A DNA stretch of 64,000 bases, taken from positions 1-64,000 of the forward strand of contig CAUFMG010000001.1 of assembly GCA_959026725.1 (NCBI GenBank). Reading direction: 5' to 3'. The notes beneath the pieces were generated by a model. It searched no databases, was not told the DNA's origin, and saw only the letters and a list, made by a program, of their open reading frames with translations. Every line of letters starts with the position of its first letter. The first letter of the stretch is position 1. The translations under genes were made by a program, and so were the position numbers. Of the stretch, positions 46,976-53,531 are shown piece by piece. The DNA comes from an uncultured Collinsella sp. (lineage in GTDB: Bacteria > Actinomycetota > Coriobacteriia > Coriobacteriales > Coriobacteriaceae).

Positions 46976-47692
46976 CTGAAGACCGGGCGCAGTACTTTCG
47001 ATCGAAACGATATCTTTGTAGATGAGGCGATGCTTGGCGTCGCACCATTTGTCGCCGTGGTAATGCCCGAAGAGCCAGACGCGATAGCCGAGCCGCCCGT
47101 CGAGCTCGCCAAGGAATCGTTGCAGCCGGTCGCCTCGATACTCGCGTCCACGCTCGCGGCACAGCTTCTCTGCCAGGGCAGCAGGAGCCTCGTGAGTCAC
47201 AACGCAATCGACTCTCCAGCTCACGCGGTCGAGCGAGGCGCGGCAGTGCTCCATCTCCTCCTCGCTCGGCATCTCCTCGGGCCACCAGCTCCTCCCCTCC
47301 CTGCGATACTGTCTGTCGTTGCTCGCGGCACCGCCCATGGCAAGGACTGTGAGCCCGTCGATGTCGAACACCTCTCCGCGCATCAGGTGCAGCACGTGCG
47401 GTCGCGCCTCATGGACGAGCCCGCCGTTCCACTCCAGCACCGGCAGCCCAGCCAGGGCGTGGTGGTTCTCATGGTTGCCGTCTACGAAACACGTGGTCCA
47501 GGGCTTCGACTCGAACCAGTCGAGCCAATACCTCTCAGTATTCGAGCCGTCCCAGACAAAGCCGAAGTCGCCGGCCACAATCACCGCGTCATCGCGCGTC
47601 AGCGTGCGGCCCAGTGGCCAAGACCTGAAGGCGAACCTGCTGGACCCGTACTCGGCCCTGCCGTGCACGTCGCCCGTCACATAGACCGTCAT
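46970..47692 (-). CDS. Calcineurin-like metallophosphoesterase (copy 1)
   Basis: 240 residues. Metal motifs are complete: VTGDVHG, VAGDFGF, VDGNHEN, THEAP and FGHYHGD. A cytosolic phosphoesterase of unknown substrate; relatives include Ser/Thr phosphatases and nucleotide phosphodiesterases. Last of three related genes transcribed together; its ATG shares a base with the stop of copy 2 (TGATG). The GC-rich block differs from surrounding island genes. Confidence 0.85.
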   Translation of the reverse strand: MTVYVTGDVHGRAEYGSSRFAFRSWPLGRTLTRDDAVIVAGDFGFVWDGSNTERYWLDWFESKPWTTCFVDGNHENHHALAGLPVLEWNGGLVHEARPHVLHLMRGEVFDIDGLTVLAMGGAASNDRQYRREGRSWWPEEMPSEEEMEHCRASLDRVSWRVDCVVTHEAPAALAEKLCRERGREYRGDRLQRFLGELDGRLGYRVWLFGHYHGDKWCDAKHRLIYKDIVSIESTAPGLQF

Positions 47693-48417
47693 CAGTACGC
47701 ACCCCACGGCAGGAGTTTGTCCCCGAGCCTCACGATCCGGTCGTACAGCACCGTGTGCCGTTCGTCCGGGTTGCCGTCTCGGTGGAAGTGACCGTAATAC
47801 CAGTGTTTGTAGTCCATGCGGTCCTCGAGCTCGTCGAGGAATCCGGTCAGCCGGTCCACATCAGGGCATTCCCAGCCTGGGTCCGGGTAGAGCGTCGGCG
47901 AGAGCATGCGCGTCGAGCAGGTATGGGTGATGACGCAGTCGACCTTCCAGCCGACCTCGTCGAGCTTGGCCCGCGCGGTATCGAAATCGCGCTCGTCCGG
48001 GAGCTCCTGAGGCCACCAGCTGGAATACGGCACGCGGTATTCCCTGTCCACGCTCGTGGCACCGCCCATGGTGAAGATTGTCGAGCCGTCGAGCTCGAAG
48101 ACCTCGCCGCGCGTCAGGCGCCGAATGGGCGAGGTGTCCGACAGGCGCTACGTCAGCCCGCCATGCCACGGCTCCATGGGGCGCTCCTCCCAGTGATCGA
48201 AGCGCTCGTGGTTGCCGTCGACGAACAGTACCATGTAGGGGCGCGACTCCAGCCAGGCGATGTCGGCGCATTCCTCGGCAGAAAAGTCCCACGGAAAGCC
48301 AAAGTCACCGGCAACGATGAGATAGTCGTCGCTGGTAAGACTGCCGCCGAGCTCCCAGTCGCGGAGCTTTTGCATGTCGAGCCCACTATGGATGTCGCCC
48401 GTCACATAGACCGTCAT
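47692..48417 (-). pseudogene. Metallophosphoesterase (copy 2) with in-frame amber stop
   Basis: A 241-codon reading starting MTVYVTGDIHSG is aligned throughout with copy 1 but interrupted by TAG at 48148-48150 (codon 90, after HGGLT). The frame is otherwise intact on both sides, with GDFGF and GNHER before the stop and THTCS and YGHFHRD after it. A single base change explains the break. The product would lack half the metal site unless the stop is read through. Start overlaps copy 3 by 4 bp. Confidence 0.8.
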
Positions 48418-49052
48418 CGAATCGCCTCTTCCCTCTTGTACGCCGCCAGCTCGCGCTCGACCTGCCTGTCGCCGGTCTCGTTGACCCACCAGGGCCATTT
48501 CACCCGGCCGCACGGCTCGTCGACTCCGGCGAACCATTCCCTCAGCTCGTCGAGGCTCACCGGGGAGTGCCCGTTGGCATCGCAACCGACGTCGTAGCGC
48601 AGAAGGCCCTGCTTGCGGTTGAACCCGTTGTACGCGCCGCCGCTGCTGTGGATGTGCCCGTGGAGGTGCCACGATCCATGGTTCATGCCCTGCCAGTCGG
48701 CCATGGGGTAATGGCTCAGGACGATCTTCTGCCCGTCGATCTTGAGCACGCAGATCGGCGGCTCCACGGTGAACGCGCCCGCGACCGCCGGCTGGGTCCA
48801 GTCCTTGTCGTGGTTTCCCGGGACGAGGTGGATGCGCCTGCAGGCGATCCGCTTGCGCAGGGCATAGGCGTCCTGGGCGGTCATCTTGAATGAGAAATCC
48901 CCCAGGATGTAGAGCTCGTCGTCCACGGCAACCCTGCCGTTGATGCTGTCAACGATGGCGTCGTTCATCTGCCAAATCGTTTCCCACGGGCGGTCGGTGA
49001 ACTTCAGCACGTTCTCATGCCCGAAGTGGGTGTCGCTGGTAAACCAGATCAT
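48414..49052 (-). CDS. Calcineurin-like metallophosphoesterase (copy 3)
   Basis: 212 residues, a different subfamily from copies 1 and 2. Motifs: FTSDTHFGHENVL, ILGDFSF, VPGNHDKDW, LSHYPM and LHGHIHSSGG, so the metal site is intact. The pattern resembles phage- and plasmid-borne phosphoesterases. First gene of the trio; AAGGAG lies 8 nt before ATG 49052. A leader hairpin with a T tract and a short ORF precede it. Confidence 0.83.
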   Translation of the reverse strand: MIWFTSDTHFGHENVLKFTDRPWETIWQMNDAIVDSINGRVAVDDELYILGDFSFKMTAQDAYALRKRIACRRIHLVPGNHDKDWTQPAVAGAFTVEPPICVLKIDGQKIVLSHYPMADWQGMNHGSWHLHGHIHSSGGAYNGFNRKQGLLRYDVGCDANGHSPVSLDELREWFAGVDEPCGRVKWPWWVNETGDRQVERELAAYKREEAIR

Positions 49053-49072
49053 ATTTATGTCTCCTTCTGTCG

Positions 49073-49138
49073 CTAAAAAACGTTCTCCTTCGAGGTCAGG
49101 AGACGTTTTATGAGCGACATGAGGTGCATATCCCTCAT
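49073..49138 (-). CDS. Possible 21-codon leader peptide overlapping an attenuator hairpin
   Basis: A short ORF (MRDMHLMSLIKRLLTSKENV plus Phe) ends inside a hairpin-plus-T6 structure at 49075-49106 (AACGT/ACGTT with TCCT/AGGA) that stands before the phosphoesterase trio. The arrangement resembles transcription attenuation. The ribosome site of this ORF is weak. Confidence 0.35.
   Translation of the reverse strand: MRDMHLMSLIKRLLTSKENVF
49075..49106 (-). terminator. Leader terminator before phosphoesterase trio
   Basis: On the minus strand a 10-bp stem with one bulge is followed by six T, 23 nt before the start of copy 3. With no known gene upstream on this strand, it is better read as an attenuator. 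Confidence 0.6.
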
Positions 49139-49244
49139 GTTTCAAGCTCCAATCTGTCGGATTTGCCCAACTAAAAGTTTACGCCCACGCGCGAACAGGA
49201 TTTGATTTTTGAAATATGGACGAATTGCTCGTCAGGAGGGTAAA

Positions 49245-49319
49245 ATGATGCCGACGGCAGCCCAAGTTGTAGAGAGCTGGGCAGAGCCGTTGCTTAATGA
49301 AGTTGGGTCATCGTCTTAG
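49245..49319 (+). CDS. 24-residue ORF with strong ribosome site
   Basis: MMPTAAQVVESWAEPLLNEV plus GSSS. AGGAGGG lies 5 nt before the ATG. No hydrophobic segment; amphipathic helix likely. It ends tail-to-tail with the next small ORF, overlapping by 3 bp. Confidence 0.4.
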   Translation: MMPTAAQVVESWAEPLLNEVGSSS

Positions 49320-49441
49320 CGACGGTGGCCTTTCTTTTTGGGCTTCGAGCCCTGCTTGAGTGCCTTGGAAAGGCCGACAAGGGCCGTGAGGAGCGAGACC
49401 GTAGCGGTCAGGAGCTTCACGAGCTCGGTGAAATCGGTCAT
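49316..49441 (-). CDS. 41-residue hydrophobic/basic small protein
   Basis: Starts MTDFTELVKLL, contains one membrane-length or amphipathic helix (LLTATVSLLTALVGLSKAL) and ends in a lysine/arginine tail (KPKKKGHRR). GGAGGTGAT lies ideally before the ATG. Size and layout resemble holin-like type I toxins, but that is analogy only. No annotation-size neighbour shares its transcript; a terminator at 49560-49589 lies upstream on the same strand. Confidence 0.6.
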   Translation of the reverse strand: MTDFTELVKLLTATVSLLTALVGLSKALKQGSKPKKKGHRR

Positions 49442-49559
49442 GGGCATCACCTCCCATCGGATGGAGGGCTCTGCCCGGCACGAGGGCTGCCGACAGCAAG
49501 GACGATTCTATCAGAGCGGCTGACTCCCGCCCGATATTACCATCCCACCGCGCCTGTGC

Positions 49560-49589
49560 AAAAAAGAGGGCCGCCAAACAGCGACCCTC
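49560..49589 (-). terminator. Hairpin with T tract upstream of the small-protein ORF
   Basis: GAGGGCCGC/GCGACCCTC with one mismatch and six T on the minus strand, about 120 nt before the 41-residue ORF. No gene on the minus strand ends nearby, so it may belong to a small RNA or a leader. Confidence 0.5.
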
Positions 49590-49685
49590 CAGCGAAAGTG
49601 CATGTTATTTAGGACAGTCAAATTCTTTGAAAAACAAATGGCTGCTGTAGAATTACAAATAAGAGTCACCCGGAAGGAGCGATCG

Positions 49686-50132
49686 ATGAAAAGCAAACGA
49701 TTTGTCCTGAATGCACTTCTGGTAGTAGCAATATTGACGCTCTTGGTCTTCTCCTACTCATACGTGAATCAGCCAAGATTTGGATATGCTTTATACGCTG
49801 TTTTTTCCGGCGAAACAACTTACAACACTTACAACACTATAGGCTTCATTGACGCACTCTTTTTCTATGTAGTCGGCCCCGTATCAAGCGAGCTGATCGC
49901 TTTTGTTGTCAGCTACAACCTGAATCAACAAAGCCAAACTCACTCAGCGACTTCGGCCAAACAAGGAATCAATCTCTTCGTAATAATGATAATTCTGCAA
50001 ATTGCGACTGTGTTGATTATCGCCCTGACCGCAACAAACGTTTTGAAGTATGAGTACGGACTCGTCGCAAGCTGCCTCATGGCAATTGCCGCGGGTATAG
50101 CGGTTTCGTATACGACACCGGCAAAGAAGTAG
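49686..50132 (+). CDS. Four-helix membrane protein, unknown
   Basis: 148 residues with hydrophobic segments at about 8-26, 50-72, 95-117 and 122-141. N-terminus MKSKRFVLNALL, C-terminus TTPAKK. No family recognised. AAGGAG lies 7 nt before ATG 49686. AT-rich like the mobilization genes. Confidence 0.65.
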   Translation: MKSKRFVLNALLVVAILTLLVFSYSYVNQPRFGYALYAVFSGETTYNTYNTIGFIDALFFYVVGPVSSELIAFVVSYNLNQQSQTHSATSAKQGINLFVIMIILQIATVLIIALTATNVLKYEYGLVASCLMAIAAGIAVSYTTPAKK

Positions 50133-50222
50133 CTCAACTAACAGGGCCTATTTGGAATCCGAATCGTCCATGGAGCCGTCGATGCCGGTTTTGGTGTCGT
50201 CCGTATTGGAATCGTCATCCTT

Positions 50223-50259
50223 GGGGCTTATAGGACACACATTTTGTCCTATAAGCCCC
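50223..50259 (-). terminator. 15-bp perfect inverted repeat after relaxase gene
   Basis: GGGGCTTATAGGACA and TGTCCTATAAGCCCC with a 7-nt loop. No T tract. It ends the mob operon or forms a protective 3' hairpin. Downstream (50151-50222, minus) an acidic reading ending DGSMDDSDSK has no start codon and may be a fragment. Confidence 0.55.
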
Positions 50260-50356
50260 GATCAATTCATACTCCTCATCCTCGCCGAATTGCGAGTATG
50301 GCAGAATCGGCACTGGATGGCAGTGCGCTAGGGCACCGACGATAGGCTTTCCAAAA

Positions 50357-51556
50357 CTAGCGAGGCGTGTCTCCGCGAGCGTAATCGCCTCGGTCGACCG
50401 CGCGATCGACCTGCGGCGAGATGTCAACGTTGCCACCATGGGCTCGACCTGCGGCGCGAACGCGATCATCGCCGGCATCGGGAACGGCGCCGGCATAGCG
50501 GTTGCGAATCTCCCTTGCGTAACCGCGACGCGCAAGAAGCTCATCGCGAACCGCCGGATCTTCGAGCAGGTCCTCATCGCACTTCGGTGCGATGAATTTG
50601 GGGAATGAATTGTAGGCGACGCCCTTGCTCGCTTTCGCTTGTTCGGCCCACGCCGAGTACGCCTTCTTAAGACGTTGAATGTAAATCTCACAGCGCTTCT
50701 CATACGGCAACGCTCGCTCGGCTTCCAACATGTTCTTTTCGAACGCCGCTTCAAGTTGTTTGACCGCGAAACGTCCGTCGAGTCGAGTCAGATTGAAAGT
50801 GCACTTCGGATTGCCGGCCTCCTTGATATCGAGATCTGTCGCATAGACTCGATTGTTCTTGATGAAAATGTCTACGCCCCATGAGGCAAGTAGTTTTTTG
50901 AACTGCTCCATATTCTTTGGGTGACCTTCATTGATTGCAAGATGGATTAGCTCGCGCAGATTGTTTTTATAACTGTACTCACCGCGACCGATAATCTCCT
51001 TTTCTGTGTCGCGCGGCTGGCGATCACGAATCTTCGAATTTTTCTTTCCCTTTTCAAGTTGAGTAAGATTCCAAGCCTCGTCCATTTCACGGACCCACGC
51101 AGCGCGTTCGTACTTTCCGCGTCGCCCACCCGTCTCGCAACGTTTGCCGGTTAACAAATCGGTACGGTTAATCGCCATGTGCACTGCGTAGCGTTTTCCC
51201 GCCTTATCACTTTCCTCATGCAACGCGACAATCACTTGTTGATGCGGATAGTGCTTCGCAAGCCATTGCTCCGCGTAGGCCATACACGCATCTGGGGTCA
51301 TCTTGCCTCCGTTGCAGCTGCACTCCTCGGGCAGAAACGCGAGAATCTGATGAAGCATCGTTATGTTCTTCGCGCCGGCACGCGCGGACCTGTCGTGATG
51401 AAACATCTTCCGCGTCATAGTCATCTCGGAAAACCAGTACTTTCCGTTCGCGAGGTTCCAGCCGCCGCGGGCCAAAGCACGCTTTCCGTTGATGTACTTG
51501 CGCACGTTCTTCGCGTAGCGTTCGGATGAAATACCTTTCTGCTTAATAACGGTCAT
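50357..51556 (-). CDS. mobA: Relaxase/mobilization nuclease (MOBP-like)
   Basis: About 399 residues. The N-terminal relaxase domain has candidate Tyr residues (SERYAKNVRKYINGK) and the metal-binding pattern LHEESDKAGKRYAVHMAINR, matching the relaxase three-His motif. The C-terminal 200 residues are helical and basic. It should nick oriT and pilot the strand during transfer with a helper conjugation system. ATG 51556 overlaps mobC by 14 bp; a GTG three codons earlier is possible. The short C-terminus after GDYARG may be frameshifted. Confidence 0.85.
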   Translation of the reverse strand: MTVIKQKGISSERYAKNVRKYINGKRALARGGWNLANGKYWFSEMTMTRKMFHHDRSARAGAKNITMLHQILAFLPEECSCNGGKMTPDACMAYAEQWLAKHYPHQQVIVALHEESDKAGKRYAVHMAINRTDLLTGKRCETGGRRGKYERAAWVREMDEAWNLTQLEKGKKNSKIRDRQPRDTEKEIIGRGEYSYKNNLRELIHLAINEGHPKNMEQFKKLLASWGVDIFIKNNRVYATDLDIKEAGNPKCTFNLTRLDGRFAVKQLEAAFEKNMLEAERALPYEKRCEIYIQRLKKAYSAWAEQAKASKGVAYNSFPKFIAPKCDEDLLEDPAVRDELLARRGYAREIRNRYAGAVPDAGDDRVRAAGRAHGGNVDISPQVDRAVDRGDYARGDTPR

Positions 51557-52127
51557 TGAGATCACCGCCGTCGGTGAAATAGCGCCGCTCGAGCTCTCTT
51601 ATGAAGAGAGTGACTTTGCGGGCGTTCTGGTAAACCTTTTCAAGCGTACGAAAAACAGCTTTCTCGTTGTACGCGGGAAGCCCTTGGGCGTTCACAAAAT
51701 ACATCAGCTGATTGAGGTTCGTCCCCTCGCGATACAGCTCGTGATAGATTTTCGCGACTTGGCTTTTATCGAAATCGATCTTCTCGATTTTACCGGCAAG
51801 CATCACGCGGCGGGCATACGCACTGACGGTCGTACCGAGTATATCCGCCCGTTTGCGGATCGCCTCGTGCTCGCCATCGGTGACCTTAACGTAAATGACC
51901 TTCGAGCGCTTTTCGTCCGAATCACCTGAAACGGGTTGCAGCTTTTTGCTGCGGCCACCGTCATCATTTTTGGAAACTAGATTATCGAGTGATTCACTCC
52001 GATGGATCAAGTTATAACGAATGAGTTCGGCTTTCGTCATGCCTGCCTTTTCCGCCGAAGCGGAAAACGTTTCATATTCTTCAGAAGTGAGTGTCGCCTT
52101 AACGGTGTGTGGACGCTTGCAACTCAT
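51543..52127 (-). CDS. mobC: MobC-like relaxosome protein with two ribbon-helix-helix regions
   Basis: 194 residues. Two similar strand-helix-helix segments occur, near 9-40 (VKATLTSEEYETF) and 78-110 (IYVKVTDGEHEAIRKRA), followed by the MobC signature GTNLNQLMYFVN and a helical tail. MobC proteins bind oriT and help the relaxase nick. First gene of the mob operon, directly beside a nested inverted repeat that is the probable oriT. Confidence 0.83.
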   Translation of the reverse strand: MSCKRPHTVKATLTSEEYETFSASAEKAGMTKAELIRYNLIHRSESLDNLVSKNDDGGRSKKLQPVSGDSDEKRSKVIYVKVTDGEHEAIRKRADILGTTVSAYARRVMLAGKIEKIDFDKSQVAKIYHELYREGTNLNQLMYFVNAQGLPAYNEKAVFRTLEKVYQNARKVTLFIRELERRYFTDGGDLNDRY

Positions 52128-52136
52128 ATGCCCCCC

Positions 52137-52197
52137 AGGAAAGCAGAGCGAATCGGTGAGGCCACCGATTCAAAAACCGATATGAGATTGCTTTCCT
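52137..52197. other. Probable origin of transfer (oriT)
   Basis: AGGAAAGCA (52137-52145) and TGCTTTCCT (52189-52197) enclose GAATCGGTG (52150-52158) and CACCGATTC (52163-52171). Nested dyads 10 bp from the mobC start are typical oriT architecture for MOBP elements. The nick site cannot be assigned. Confidence 0.5.
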
Positions 52198-52251
52198 TTT
52201 TAGGAGCGACTGACGCCGCGCCGTTTTTTTGAAGTGACGCCGTCGCTTCCC

Positions 52252-52280
52252 TTAGAAATGAAGGCGAACTTCATTTCTAA
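52252..52280. repeat. 12-bp perfect inverted repeat
   Basis: TTAGAAATGAAG and CTTCATTTCTAA around GCGAA, 55 bp from the oriT-like repeat. Confidence 0.6.
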
Positions 52281-52481
52281 CTTTATCGCCGTGAGAGGTG
52301 ATAAACAAGATGTGTTGGCAGATAAAGGGGGCGAGTATGGCCCCATTTATCTAGCCCAACACCAATCTTGCAATCACCGGAACGGCGATTGGGCGGAGCG
52401 TAGCGTAGACACGAAATGAGAGGCCTCGTTTCGAGCGAAAGGCTTCGCGGTGTCGTAGTGTCAGCGGAGACCGTGAGCGGA

Positions 52482-52525
52482 AGCGAATTTTTAACGCGAA
52501 GGATGCTGAGTGTTAGAAATTCGCT
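52482..52525. repeat. Stem-loop 1 with conserved 16-nt loop
   Basis: Stem 52482-52495/52512-52525 (14 bp, one G-U) with loop GCGAAGGATGCTGAGT. Its loop differs at two positions from that of stem-loop 2. Confidence 0.65.
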
Positions 52526-52539
52526 GTAGCGAGAGCGGA

Positions 52540-52583
52540 GCGGTAATGCGAATGCGAGGGATGCCGAGTTTTTGCATTACCGC
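52540..52583. repeat. Stem-loop 2 with conserved 16-nt loop
   Basis: Stem GCGGTAATGC/GCATTACCGC (52540-52549/52574-52583), extendable by about 3 bp, with loop core GCGAGGGATGCCGAGT (52554-52569). Total length (44 nt) equals stem-loop 1 although the stems are unrelated in sequence. Confidence 0.65.
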
Positions 52584-52736
52584 GCAGCGGACTCCGGGCG
52601 AGGGCTGGAGCAAGTTGATGAAAGACCTTACCGATTTGCGAACGGTTTTGCCCGAAGCATCCTGCACCGCCGGATTCTTTTGGAACGGCCTCTCGTTTGA
52701 TTGCTTTCCTATCGTTTGCTCCCAGACTGGGCGTCT

Positions 52737-52762
52737 AAAAAAGGCGGCCGAAACCGGCCGCC
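52737..52762 (-). terminator. Terminator of the lipoprotein-like gene
   Basis: GGCGGCCG/CGGCCGCC with a 4-nt loop, followed on the minus strand by six T. Confidence 0.85.
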
Positions 52763-52812
52763 CGCAAATAAATATTTATTTACCGAATGTAAGAGGAGAG
52801 GAACGATGCACA

Positions 52813-53463
52813 TTACTCCCAGTGACCGGCGACGTCGACAACCCAATGCTGTCCCGTAGCCTGCTGTTCATAATGTCCCTGGTCCTCAGAGGTGGTATAC
52901 GAATCATCTACAACGGATCCACCGATACCGCCGTTTTCGCCATCGTTAATAATCCAAGCGTAGGCAGCATCGGATGAATCGAAGGGCCCTACCATAGTAC
53001 CACCATGATTGACCCAGAAACGAGGATGACGCGTGTATACCACGTTCGGTACCCAGACCTGGCTGTAGTCGGTTTCCCAGTGGCCCTGCTCGGCAACCCA
53101 TTTCTTCTGGCTACCGCTGTTGGAAGAGGAATTATTGCTGCCGGAACCCTGTGAATTGCCGGAATTCTGCTTCGAGTCGGAGGAGTTTCCCTTGCTGTCA
53201 GACTTCGACGAGTCGGAAGACTTGTTATCCTCTTTCTTGGAGTCATCGGACTTCTGGTCCTTGTCGTCGGATTCTTTCTTCTCCTCGGTCTTGGTTCCAG
53301 AGGTTTGCGCCGCCTTTTCTTCGCTCGGCTTCTTTTTGTCTTTATTCTTTACCGCTGTGGCGGCCTTTTCCGTAGAGCCGCTTCCTTGCTTTGCAACGCT
53401 GGCACATCCAAGTTGAGGTGCCGAAAGGCACACCAGAAGCGCAACGATAATAGCCTTTGTTCT
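52813..53463 (-). CDS. Secreted Ser/Lys-rich protein, possible lipoprotein
   Basis: 216 residues from a GTG start with AGGGAG upstream. Signal sequence TKAIIVALLVCLSAPQLGC could be a lipobox-type cleavage (Cys after Leu-Gly, though the -3 residue is atypical). A 100-residue Ser/Lys/Asp linker follows, then a Trp-rich domain in which GHWE, GHYE and GHWE recur (for example VAEQGHWET and DVAGHWE). No family recognised. It probably decorates the cell surface, as does the neighbouring adhesin-like protein, 69 nt away in the same direction. Confidence 0.7.
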   Translation of the reverse strand, partial: RTKAIIVALLVCLSAPQLGCASVAKQGSGSTEKAATAVKNKDKKKPSEEKAAQTSGTKTEEKKESDDKDQKSDDSKKEDNKSSDSSKSDSKGNSSDSKQNSGNSQGSGSNNSSSNSGSQKKWVAEQGHWETDYSQVWVPNVVYTRHPRFWVNHGGTMVGPFDSSDAAYAWIINDGENGGIGGSVVDDSYTTSEDQGHYEQQATGQHWVVDVAGHWE

Positions 53464-53531
53464 CACGCCGATCTCCCTGTCCATGAAACCGGGCGTTGGA
53501 CACTAGCCGATATCCAACGCCCGGCTCGCTT

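Larger units (their letters stand above)
52128..52812. other. 685-bp structured non-coding region of the IME
   Basis: No supported gene. Contents from left: the oriT-like repeat (52137-52197), a 12-bp perfect dyad (52252-52263/52269-52280), an imperfect 49-bp hairpin (52313-52361, TGTTGG/CCAACA with AGATAAA/TTTATCT), smaller dyads near 52360-52440, two related stem-loops (52482-52583), and a terminator (52737-52762). Such density suits transfer or replication origins or structured RNA. Confidence 0.6.

Noticed and set aside
52510..52977. 155-codon + strand frame across the stem-loops and lipoprotein gene end
   Set aside because: It crosses two strong hairpins and a terminator, has no ribosome site and no protein resemblance.
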